Of a DNA stretch of 64,000 nt, positions 47,676 through 58,735 are shown piece after piece (within the stretch, counting starts at the first letter, position 1; every line of letters starts with the position of its first letter). Where the stretch lies: assembly GCA_015039315.1 (NCBI GenBank), contig WIDE01000019.1, positions 74,143-138,142 on the forward strand, written 5' to 3'. The notes below the pieces were generated by a model. The model had not been told where the DNA came from, did not search any database, and worked only from the letters and a program-made list of their open reading frames with translations. The stretch comes from Clavulina sp. PMI_390 (taxonomy: Eukaryota; Basidiomycota; Agaricomycetes; Cantharellales; Hydnaceae). The translations under genes and the position numbers were made by a program.

Positions 47676-48864
47676 ATGTCACCAAACCCTCCTTCAAACG
47701 ACCAACATTATATAACACTACCCGACGTGTTCAATGCCACCCTCAAAAATTCGTCGCTCCCTCGCATTTCAGAGAACGAGCAGCCCAGCAGCACCAGTGA
47801 TGCTGCGCTTCCCCCACTCCCTCGTCTCCAGCGGTTGTTGAGTCCCAACGAGCTGTATGTCGGCCGTCAATCGGCGAGACCTTCGTCTAAATCTTCCGCG
47901 CGTCTATTAGGTCGTACTACCTTCCCAGTCGGGCCTATGGTGCAAACGATATGTGCGGTGAGTGATGAGACTTTGACCCCAGTAACGGTTCCATAAGACG
48001 CTATGACTGACGAACTTACCTGCGTCGCTCTGTCCCTATCCTCTCATGACGCCCTCTCCTGGAATGATGTGTGTTGGTTATCCTCCAAATTTTTGCTCGT
48101 GTGCTGGGGATCCATCGGCGTGGTGCCTGGCTTGATTTGCGTCTCTCGACCCCGGCTTCTCTTTGTGTCGGCCCTCGTCCCTCGACGCAAAACTAAACGA
48201 TTGGATTTCATACGGACCCGCCACCTCTACGAACTGGGTGGACTGTGTTTTGATACTGTGAATTTTATGCCTTCTTCTTAGTTGCCTATGAGCTCTGGGC
48301 TCCTCCTGAGCTTATGACGCACTCCCGTCTTCTCCTTGCGTGGTCGATCCTGCGGCTCCGACATCCATTGATCGGTTCCTGCATCTCCCACCTTCTACCA
48401 AAACCACCTCTATCCCCGAACCCATCGTCACCCATTTCTCCTGCCAAACGGAAGGTGCTTGATGAATACTATCGCTCTGCTGCGTTTATCCTGGATCCGC
48501 CTAGCTCGCCGGAGGCCGCTCTCGAGCAGTCTCAGAATACTCTCCATGCCCGACTCGCAGATCACGAAAAGATGAAGAGCGAGGACCTCCTGTGGGATTT
48601 CTATAATGGTCCCAGGATACTCAGCGCAGAGAAGCTCGTTGTAGTTACCGTCGTAAAGTCTGACACTCGAGGACAAGAGGCTGTTGCTAATCCCACCACT
48701 GGAGCGAACAGTTGGAGCCAGAGGCGGACCCACGCAAGCACGCCTAGGCTTGAACGAGAACAATACGTCGTGCATTTTTCTCTCATGCATGGCGCTGTCG
48801 ATGGTCTCACAATGTTTGTGCTCTTTGATGAACTCTTGCAAATACTTGGTGCATCATCATCCGC
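47676..48864 (+). CDS. CAT/condensation-superfamily acyltransferase, copy B (cut by gap)
   Basis: Same family and exon plan as copy A: 47676-47854, 47911-47957 (47 bases, as in every copy) and 48282 onward. Start MSPNPPSNDQHYITLPD. The third exon reads VAYELWAPPELMTHSRLLLA and continues to the active-site motif HGAVDG, then runs into an assembly gap after about 270 codons with no frameshift or stop. The 95 bases before the gap (48770-48864) are identical to copy C at 51326-51420. Whether the rest of the gene exists is not visible. The second intron (47958-48281, 324 bases) is unusually long for this genome, as in the other copies. Confidence 0.8.
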
Positions 48865-48874
48865 NNNNNNNNNN
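48865..48874. other. Assembly gap (10 N)
   Basis: Ten N bases, a placeholder rather than a measured length. The left edge is inside acyltransferase B exon 3; the right edge is inside the last exon of a transporter copy. The rest of B and nearly all of a second transporter may be missing here. Confidence 0.95.
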
Positions 48875-48969
48875 AACGCGAGAGGGAGAGGGAGCGGGTG
48901 AGGCGCCCGAACCGCCATGTGCGCGCGACGAGCGACGCCATCATTGTCTCGGCCCAGGCAGGCGTCTGA
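48875..48969 (+). CDS. Transporter copy T2, last 95 bases only
   Basis: Identical over 95 bases to 46888-46982, the end of T1 exon 5, including the stop codon. It encodes the ERERVRRPNR... tail ending VSAQAGV. The flank after the stop differs from that of T1 but is alignable (AATGAACCTTGCATT shared), so this is a separate locus and not a simple assembly repeat of T1. The upstream part of this gene is hidden by the gap or absent. Confidence 0.75.
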
Positions 48970-50265
48970 ACGAAAGAGACAGCCGTAAAACTAGTAAATG
49001 ACTTGCGGTTCGTCGATCTGAGCTCGCTTCGCTGGCTGACTGCCGCGCATATCATGGACGAACATAATGAACCTTGCATTAACAGTAACGCACACACGTA
49101 CACCTTGACTCAATACTCCCTCTTGTTTTTTCTCTCGGTTTGCTGCCTTCTCATAGGCCTCATATCTTGGTATAGTGTATATCTATTTCTCCTCCGCCCC
49201 TTCTTGATAGTAGTCTACCTCCGACTCAGCTGTATATTATCTTCCAAAGTCGCCAATCGAACTTTATCATACCATCACTCTCTGCACCTGCGATGCGACT
49301 GAACTCCTCTAGAGATGATTGAGCGTTGACCATTCCACGGGCGACCATAAGTATACTTTGGTTATCTATACACGAGGCCTTCAATTGCCACAATGCGTAA
49401 AGCTCGCTATGCGGAACGTTGTGGACGCACCTTTGGCAGGATCACAGGTGTGACTGCTGCGGCATACTCAACCGTCACTTGCAATACCTCATCGTCATTC
49501 TTTCTTCTCCGCACGATTTGACGGCGGCAGAGCTTTACGGCTGGCAATACATATGGCAGCTTCGTCCTGGATAGCATCTCCTGGTATCTTCAAATTCCCT
49601 TGTTTGTAATTTGCTCGCTCGTGAGCTCGCAGAGTGGCTTCTGAGTCTATTCCCTGCTCTGTGCGGCTAATGACTGCGGTAAGACGGGCGTTCGATATTA
49701 TAGAAAGGATATATCGGCTTGATTTGTCCTGTAAAAGTATCTTCATATCCCGCCCGATCATATTTGACTATCGTCATTTCATGCCAGCTCTGTCGCCACT
49801 AAAACACCCATATTACCGCGAATCTCTTGTGTCCCTGCTATTTCCCTTTGTTCACGGACGTTCTAGGGATATTTCTGCGTTGGTTTCGAACCAATGTATT
49901 CTCGTCTTGGACGTCGTGACCCCAGGCTCGCTAAGCCTCTTTTCGCCTCGGACGGTAGATTCGATGTCAACACGATTTCCGATTCGGTCCGGACAATCCA
50001 ATCAATTACAAGCTATGACTTTTATATATGATTGAGTTTTATCGGGGATGTCGCGTTCACCGCTGCTGGGCTGCGGAGTCGGGTATGCGGCCATGTTGAT
50101 GGGAATGCCTTTCCTCGCTATCTATCTCTTCCATGCTCCGCCACGCCGTCCCGATGTAATGAACTCCCTTTTCCATTAACTTATATAGACGCCACTGTCT
50201 ATCAACCTCTTGTTTGCCCACTTCCCCTAGCCTCCTTTCTCAGAGCACTCTGGGTAACGAGAGTT
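48970..50265. other. Intergenic, T2 3' flank and acyltransferase C promoter
   Basis: A TATATAG at 50182-50188 lies 84 bases before the ATG of copy C. Frames between are short and not recognisable. Bases 48970-49110 are a diverged copy of the T1 3' flank. Confidence 0.5.
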
Positions 50266-53188
50266 ATGTCGCCAAACTCCCCTACCAACGACTATCACCA
50301 TGTACCTCTGCCTCATCCATTCGATAACTCCTCTAAAGAACCATCTATCGGCAACAATGCAAAAGGAAGGCAATCCAGTGATACTATCGTTCCGCCACTG
50401 CCCCGACTTCAGCGACTGTTGAGTCCTAACGAATTGTAGGTTTTCTTGTCTCCAGTTAGGTAATCTCCGCCACTGACGTGCCTCTCGCTTACCACTAGGT
50501 CGTATTATCTCCCTAGCCGAGCCTACGGTGCCAACGATATGTGCGGTAAGCTGCCGCTCCCGAGTCTAACAATAGTTCCGCCCGCTAACAGCCATTTGTT
50601 GCTGTATCGACCTTGCTTACGGTTCGCGCTCGCCGCGCCCCAATAACTCTTTTGCTCTCCTGGCAACGATGTGCTGCTCGCTCTTCGGATTTTTGCTCAT
50701 CTATCGGGGCCAACGACGCGGTACTTGAAATGATTTGCCCGCTTTGTTTGGTGGATCCAAAACCTCATAATTGATTCACGCACATACCCCAATTTGTTCT
50801 CTATTCCATATACTGCCCGGCCATTCGCTCCTATGCCTTTCAGTTTGCTATGAGCTCTGGGCCCCTCCTGAGCTCATGACGGCCTCCCGTCTGCTCCTGG
50901 CGTGGTCAATTCTCAGGCTCCGGCACCCTCTCATCAGCTCTCGGATTTCCCACCTCAAACCCAAGCCACCCCTGCATCAAAACCAGCCAATTTCTTCTGC
51001 TAAGAAGGCTGAGCTAGATGAATACTATCGCTCGGCCGCGTTTATCCTTGATCCACCAAGTTCGCCAGAGGTGGCCTTGGAGCAATCTCAGAGCACTCTG
51101 GATGCTCGGCTCGCAGAGCATGAAAAAATGAAAAGCGAGGATCTCCTTTGGGATTTTTACAATGGACCCAGGATTCTCAGCTCAGAAAAGCTCGTGGCAG
51201 TCACCGTGGTCAAGTCAGACACTCAAGGACAAGAGGCTATTGCTGGTCCCGCCTCGGAGACTGCAACGAAAAGCTACAGGCAAACCCGCACACGCGACCC
51301 TGGATCCAAACGCGAGCAATATGTTGTGCATTTTTCTCTCATGCATGGCGCTGTCGATGGTCTCACAATGTTTGTGCTCTTTGATGAACTCTTGCAAATA
51401 CTTGGTGCATCATCATCCGCGATACCTTCCTCCCCAGCCCTGAGTAATCAGCAAACTGCGACCATACAGGCTGTTAACCCCGCCTTGCACGTTCCCCGTA
51501 CTGAGGCACAACTCCGTCTTCTGCTATGTGCCGAGTGGGCTTTGCGCTACGGCACCACTAGTTCATTACATCAAATGCGAAAAGGTGAATGGAATGGGTT
51601 TGCATTCATGCCTGCCTCATTCGAGGCGCGTACGCCTCCATTCGCGGATCGCAAGGCAGCAGTGGATGATTTCGAGCAGGATCAAGCAAAGTTCGAGGTG
51701 GGCTTTCTTTTCGCTTTTTTCAGCTTCCTGGCTGGGCTTGTTTCGTATTAAGCAGTCATATATCATGAGTCTTAACTCAGCTTTGTCCCTTCTTTCGTGA
51801 AGGGGGGTCACACGCTTCTCCGCCAATCACCATCCAACCCCTTATCTCTTTCTACTTCGACTTCCGCCCACAAAGACTTTCTTATTCACCTCTCGACGCG
51901 CGAACGTACACAAGCCCAGCCTGCAACTCCCAATCGCCATAATGTCACCCGCAATCTAGTCTTCCCACCGAACGAGACCCGCCAGATCCTCAATCGCTGC
52001 AAGGCCAAAGGCGTGAGTGTGCAAACCGCCATGTTCGCTGTAGCCAATGTGGCGTGGCTCCGCATGCTTGATCGTGCGCGGCATGCAATCCGGCCAGGCA
52101 TTGAACAGAAATCGATGACTAGTGCCGGTGTCGAGGCAATGAAGGCGTGGGCACAAAAGTGCGGTGGACCCACCCTAATGTACTCCGCTGTGAACCTACG
52201 CCAACTTGTGGGGTATCACGAGCACCCGTTGCGCATACCGGAGGCGTTCCGCTCGTCCCTCCAGGCACAGGCAGGATGGCGCCGTCAGAATGTCGTTATG
52301 AGGCCAACGGCTGCATTTTGCGGTGGTGCTGAGACTAGCGTCCTTCAGCCCGATCCTGCTTACGTCGCTTTGGGCTACTTCAATGTTCAGCTCTCGGACG
52401 GTGTTCAACCGAAGGACGATATGGCCGCGATAAATGATTTCTGGGCTCGTGCGCGCGAGGCGAAGCGGCAGACAGCTGAAGCCATCGGGTCGCCTCATAT
52501 GATCGCTCGCAATGTGCTCATGAGTGAGGAGCGCGGGGCACGTAGTGTACGGTTCGCCATGGAGGACGACGGGTATGTGCCTAGACCGAGGTGGGCTGCT
52601 GGGCTGCCCACCCGTGCTGCCTCCACCAATGCCTCACCATCATTGCCTTCTTCTCCACCGCTACCCAAGCCCGCACCGATTCCAGCACCAATCATCAAAG
52701 CTGCCCCTGCCGCAGCGCTTATGGGCCTCTCCCTCATGGGCAACGTTGATGCTACATGGTCATATCATCTGTATCCGACCATCACACCCACACTATGCCA
52801 CTGCGGTACACGCAAGGCCTATGGAGGGTCTCTTGTGATCGTATGGTCTTGTCGAGAGGCGTTGTACGTAAATTTTGGGTGGGATGAAAAGGCGTTCCCA
52901 GAGTTTGACGCGATTATCCCCGATGGAAAAGGTTTGGGTGGAGTTGGGATGCGGGCGCTGTATCAGGATATGCGCGAAGTAATAGCAGAATTTATTCTTG
53001 ACGGTGCGGAGCTGAACGTGGAGGGGGATCGACAAGGGCTGGATATGAGTGGGAGGATCAGGCTGCAGGAATGGGACGAGAGTCATTATGCCGTGCCTCT
53101 TCTACCCAGTCAACAGGAGGACAATTTCAAGCCCTCTAGGCATGTTGTTGGTCAGACTTCAGGGGTGATCCAGCTCGCCAGGCTATGA
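50266..53188 (+). CDS. CAT/condensation-superfamily acyltransferase, copy C
   Basis: Complete copy, 818 residues. Exons 50266-50435, 50499-50545, 50844-51697 and 51803-53188 sum to 819 codons. Start MSPNSPTNDYHHVPLPH. Family landmarks: LLSPNELSYYLPSRAYGAND, YELWAPPELMTASRLLLAWS, active-site HGAVDG, FVLFDELLQILGAS, CGGPTLMYSAVNLRQLVG, RSVRFAMEDDGYVPRPRW and NFGWDEKAFPEFD. The first donor reads TTGTAGGT. It is closest to copy B, sharing the HGAVDG form of the motif and a 95-base identical tract around it. No signal peptide. Flanked by copies on the same strand (B and D). Confidence 0.88.
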
Positions 53189-54322
53189 TCTTTCCCAGCG
53201 AGTACTCGCGAACTGGCTTCAACTCTTGTGCCCAGTCCTGACTCTTGCATATCCTCCCGCCTCCCCTGCTCCATCCCTTTTCCTGTATCAATTATACCCA
53301 CTTCCCCAAATAGCTGTGCAATCCAGTGAGCTCATTTAACTTCTTCCATCAGTGTCCCATCTGTTCACCCGATTAGATTGCTTTTCGCTACTAGCATAAT
53401 TACGGGCCCTTGGTCCATAACATAAACTTACTACTACCTCTATCACATTCTTCTTGTGCCCTCGCTTTGAAGTATATATTGACTATTGTGGCGCGCTTCT
53501 TCGTTAGGGTGTTCCTTCTATGATTCTTCAAGCCTCCCGGGCTGTCTGCCTTCGTAAAAGTAATCCAGAGGCTAAAAGCGCTGATGGGCGCGAGAATATA
53601 CAGGGTTTGCAGCTGTGGAAGGTCTTAGATGGGATCATATAAAGCTCTTGCTCTTTTTCATGGAAAATACATGGTGGATAGGGACGTAAATGGAATTAAT
53701 GCCGTTGGAGCGCAAAATGTCATTTTCCACTCCCCATCGTTGACGGAAGCCCTTTGACGAGTCACGTGCCACTCACCTTCCTCCTCCCAACCACCCAGCG
53801 TTCGAGCTCCATGATGTCAACAGTCTGTTATATCCCCAAATTCTCATTTTAAGACGGGACTGCTAGTATCAGAATGCCATAACCTCCCATCGGCCCAGGC
53901 CTTGTGAATATATTGTCAATGGACGCGTCCTAAACTATCTCGCGAAGCGCGGTTTCTCCACCTGGCAAAATTATTCGGTTCGGGGCTGCATCCCGCAGCA
54001 AAAAACCGATTCAAATGGTTTGACGACGGCTGTCGCGATGGATGACTCACAATTCAATCTGTCGACTGCCAAGCGGAATCAATTTATACTGAGTAAAGCG
54101 GTCAGGATAAGCACAGTCTGTGTGCTCGCCTTTCACTCACATTCCTCTTCCACACCTTCCACTCTCTCTGCCTCTGCCTTGACGGACATTTGTCCCATCT
54201 TACCCAGTCACTCTCTTTGCTACTGCTCTTCTTCCTCTTTCCTCACCTCTCCCTCCTCTCTCACTCCTTTCGCTAGCCGGGGCCGCTTTGTCTCTTTTGA
54301 TCCACCTCCGCCAGTGAGAGTT
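53189..54322. other. Intergenic between acyltransferases C and D
   Basis: The last 200 bases are C/T-rich and open in the frame of copy D, but I start D at the conserved MSP. No gene recognised in the rest. Confidence 0.45.
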
Positions 54323-57146
54323 ATGTCACCAGATTCCTCTCTAAACGACCGCTACCACGAACCAATACCTGGTATATTGAACACTTCTCTTGAGAGGCTG
54401 ACTCCTCGCACTTTGGAGCGAGATCAACCCGGTGGCACAAACTGTCCTGTCCTTTCTCCACTTCCTCGGCTTCAGCGATTGCTGAGTCCCAACGAGCTGT
54501 ACGCTTTTCACCTCCCATTTGCCGATCACTGCCTTTAACCAGCATTTGATTATCTCCTAGGTCATACTACCTCCCTAGCCGTGCCCATGGTGCCAACGAC
54601 ATGTGCAGTGAGCCCTGATCCTTGACCCGAATAATATCTCATTCCGCTAAAAACCTTTTTGCCGCTTTTATCGACCCTGGTTCGTGTGCCACTGTTTCCC
54701 TGCCTGACACTACTATCTTGCCTTGGCCCAACGTATTACTTATTCCTCCATCTTGTGGTTCTCGCATGGTGCATCTTGGAATGGTGGTTGCGTCCCTTCT
54801 CCTAGTGTCTTACGAGCTCTGGGCCCCTCCCGAACTCATGACACCCTACCGGCTTCTCCTGGCATGGTCAATCCTCCGGCTGCGGCATCCCTTAATTGGT
54901 TCCCGGATCTCACACCTGAAACCAAAACCGCCTCTATCTCCTAACCCATTATCAAAACCATCGCCGTTTTCGACCACTAAAAAGGCCGGGCTTGATGCGT
55001 ACTATCGTTCGGCCGCGTTTGTCCTGGACCCCCCTACTTCACCAGAGGCAGCCTTGGAACAATCGCGGAGCACTTTGGATGCTCGAGTTGCAGAGCAGGA
55101 AAAGATGCGGAGCGAGGATCTGCTATGGGAATTTTCGAATGGCCCTAGGATCCTCAGCGTAGAGAAGTTGATGGTGCTGACCATCGTCAAATCTGACACA
55201 GAGGGCCAAGAGACTAACGCTGATGGTTCTGCTCCTGCGGGAACAGTAAACAGCGGTAAACCTCGCCCAAGCCAGAATCGCGCGCATGCACGCTACCCTA
55301 GAGTAAAACGCGAGCAATATGTCATGCAAATCGCCCTCATGCATTGCGCCATTGATGGTGTTGCAGCGTTCATAATCTGTGAGGAGCTTCTGGAGCTCAT
55401 TGGCGGGTCATCTGCGACTCCCTCGCACACTCAAGCAGCAAGAAAACAGCCGATTGACCCCGCCAAGCACATCCCGCGTACCGAGGCGCAGCTCCGAGCC
55501 GTTCTTCGTGCTGAATGGGATCTACGATATGGTGCTGCGAGTCCATTGCGCCAGGCGCGAAAAGGTCAATGGAATGGGTTTGCGTTCATGCCTGCATCAT
55601 TTGAGGCGCGCGTGCCTCTATTTGTGGATCAAAAAGCAGCTATAGAAGATTTCCAGCGAGATCAATCTAGATATGAAGTGGGTATCACTATCGTATCACT
55701 TTGTTGGTTGAATTGGCTCGTTGCGTAATGAGCAGCATATTCTGACTGGCCCATCCTTTTCATCCACAGGGAGGTCACACTCTTTTCCGCCAATCGCCGT
55801 CGAGTATACTCTCTCCCACCTCCCCGAGCACAAACTCCAACCATCCCTCAATACGCGAGTGCACGCGCGCGCAGACCCCAACACCCAAACGGCAAAACGC
55901 AAATCGCTATCTCGTCTTTTCTCCTTATGAAACACTTCGTATCCTACGTCACTGCAAGGCTGAGGGTGTGAGTGTTCAGATGGCCATGTTCGCTGTGTTG
56001 AATGTGGCATGGCTCCGAATGCTGGACCGCGCACGCCGCGCCATTCAGTCCCGATCAAACACGACGGCGGATTCAGGGTTTGAAGCAATGAAGGTGTGGG
56101 CGGAAAAATGTGGTGGGCCTACACTGCTGTACTCGGCAGTCAACCTGCGCCCGCTTGTTGGCAATCACGAGCATACATCCCGAATCCCAGAGGCGTTTCG
56201 CTCATCTCCACAAGCACAAGCTGCATGGCGCCGCCAGGACGCCGTTACCGGCCCTATCTCCAGCGTCACCCCAAATGCAGCCTCTACTAGCGATGCTGGG
56301 ACGAGTGTTCCTAGACCAGATCCGATCTACGTCGCTGTGGGTTATTTCAACGTACAGCTCCCCGATGGTGCGAAGCGCGGACACGACGCAGCTGCTAAGA
56401 ATGATTTCTGGACCCGTGCGCGTGAGGCGAAGCGGCAGACAGCAGAAGCAGTCGGCTCGTCTCATATGATCGCTCGCACTGTTCTCATGGGTGAGGAAAG
56501 AGGCGCCCGCAGTGTGCGGTTTGCAATGGAGGATGATGGATATGTGCCTAGGCCTGCCCGGTTGACTGTTCCATCTACTTCTGCTCCCTCTTCTCCCTCA
56601 CAGCCTCCCAAGGCTACAACGACACCAGCACCAAATAATAAGGCTACCGCCGCCACAGCACTTATGGGCCTCACCTTGGTGGGAGCTGCTGACTCTACAT
56701 GGTCGTTCCACCTATTTCCAACCATCACCCCCACGTTGTGCCGCTGCACTACGCGCAAGGCCGACGGAGGGTCGCTCATTTTTGTTTATACCTGCCGTGG
56801 GAGTCCGCATGTGGGCTTTGGGTGGGACGAGAAAGCGTTCCCTGAGTTTGACGTCGTGCTCCCTGAGAGTGACGGCGCGGTCGGGGTGGGGATGCAGGCA
56901 CTATATCAGGATATGCGGGATGTTGTGGCAGATTTCATGCTTGGCGGCATCGCATCAGGCGTGAACGCGAAAGGAGCACGAGGACTAGATATGAGTGGAA
57001 GGACCAGGTTGCGGGAGTGGGATGAGGACCACTATGCAGTCCCACTGCTGTCAAGGCAAAAGAATGAGGAAGAAGAGGAAGAGGCGAAATCCCGCAGGTA
57101 TGGTGCCATTGTAAGATCAGTGGTAATGCAACTTGCCAAGTTGTGA
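54323..57146 (+). CDS. CAT/condensation-superfamily acyltransferase, copy D
   Basis: Complete copy, 823 residues. Exons 54323-54498, 54561-54607, 54806-55677 and 55770-57146 sum to 824 codons. Start MSPDSSLNDRYHEPIPG. Landmarks: LLSPNELSYYLPSRAHGAND, YELWAPPELMTPYRLLLAWS, active-site HCAIDG, CGGPTLLYSAVNLRPLVG, RSVRFAMEDDGYVPRPAR and FGWDEKAFPEFD. The start of exon 4 has drifted: where others read LSTRER...ATPNRHNVTR, D has IRECTRAQTPTPKRQNANRY, still in frame. A poly-Glu run (NEEEEEEAK) near the C-terminus is also specific to D. The gene looks intact and functional. Confidence 0.87.
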
Positions 57147-58735
57147 TGATCTCGAAGTTGCGCTGAGGCAGTCCTCACACCTGATCCTAAGCTTGTACCC
57201 GTTGTCATAGCCCCTCTTTGCTCCTCCCTCCTTCGCCCATCTCTCGCAAGCCGTTGTGTTTTGCGATTCTGTGCAGTCTATTGGGTTGCTTCCTCACTCG
57301 TCCACCATACCGATACAGTATTCACTGATATCGCAAGACGCGCTCGCTTCTCGCCTCCGCGAGCACTTATTTACGTTACCTTCGCCTCGGCATAAACCCT
57401 CGTCCTCCTATAGTGCCGCCTTCTCCAACCTAATCTTTCCTTACCTTTCCTTCTCACTTACCCCAGCTCGGGCTTCGGGCATACACATGAATCGCACTCT
57501 TTCACGCATATTTGCTTTGTTATTCAATCCTGGCCCATTGGGTACGCTCACAGAACGAACCTCGACCAGTGATGAATGGACTGAGGCGATATATCAATCG
57601 ACTGTGGTTGGGGCTCAAGAGGTGGGCACAATAACTCAAAAAGATGATCAAGGCTTGAGGTCGTCCTAAAAGTTATCCTCTGCATACAATAGAGTCTGAT
57701 CCGCAGTTGGATTCATTTCTCGACGTCGATATCCTCGGGGCATCTTCTCGCAGCTCGGTGGAGTGTTTTACGCAACATTTGCGTGGTCCCTGGCCGCAGA
57801 AGCTGCTTCCAAGAGAAATAACGCTCGAGGAGGATTAAATAAACGACCCGTGGCTTTTTTGGGTGGCGGCAGAGAGGTAATAATGGGTGAGTGGCAAATC
57901 CCGAAACAGGGGGCAACAAAAACCTATTGCGGCGAGTTGAGACATCCAGTCAAGGAACTGGTGGGGAGACTCGAGGCGTTTTCTCTTCGGAATTTAGGGC
58001 CACTGTACCCAACGCATTTCAAAGTGCCGGATGAACGATTGTCACCACGAGTCAATTAGTGACCGAGCTGCCAGAATGAAGCACGCAGCCGATTTGATTT
58101 GGTGGGGTCAAGCAGTTTGCTCCTTCCCAAAGCACTCATCAATTCTCTACACGCCCTGGAAAAAACTATCGTTCATTCAGTCGTTCCTTTACTACAATCA
58201 TATCTCAATTTCCGACCTTCTTTCCCTTGAGGTGTGCCTTATTCAAAGTTATTCAATATATTTCAAGACCTCTAGCTTTGTGCGACCGGCAATTTCTATA
58301 AAGATAGTTCTCTTGGTTGACGATGGATGGATGGGAGGAAGACGATAGTAATACATTGAGCGATTATGGCTAGAGAGACAGCAATTTGGGAGACGATAAT
58401 TGAAGCGAACAATGCATGAAGTTAAGGGAGGATCCAAACGAAGGTGTCCCATGTGCAGTAGAGACGAAAGAATGTGTAAGTTTTAGAACGGGAGGAGAGA
58501 TAAAGTGAGATAAGCAGGAAAGATAGCGAAAAATAACGATCAATGGTTCAAAATTAGCAAGGAAATGACGCACATTTGAAAACGAGGTAGACACGGAGTG
58601 AAACGAGAGACAGGGGCTTGGGGAATATGATATGGGAAACGACAAAGCAACGGACGGTGAAGGCGCGAATAGAGAAGTTGATGATGATAATGTCACAAGC
58701 GGATGATAGGAGGCACCAAGTCAGGCCGCCGGTGA
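57147..58735. other. Intergenic between converging acyltransferases D and E
   Basis: 1.6 kb of 3' flank where the array orientation flips. A plus-strand frame at 57256-57669 resembles nothing known. No gene called. Confidence 0.45.

Noticed and set aside
48282..48864. Acyltransferase B as a pseudogene
   Set aside because: No stop or frameshift is seen; the gene is cut by an assembly gap, so its state cannot be judged.
55770..55970. Frameshift in acyltransferase D at the start of exon 4
   Set aside because: At first the homology seemed lost, but the spliced frame from GGHTLFRQSP through IRECTRAQTP to ILRHCKAEGVSVQ is open throughout; it is diverged, not broken.
57256..57669. 137-codon open frame between acyltransferases D and E
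   Set aside because: Its composition follows the C/T-rich DNA and it resembles no known protein; not enough to call a gene.
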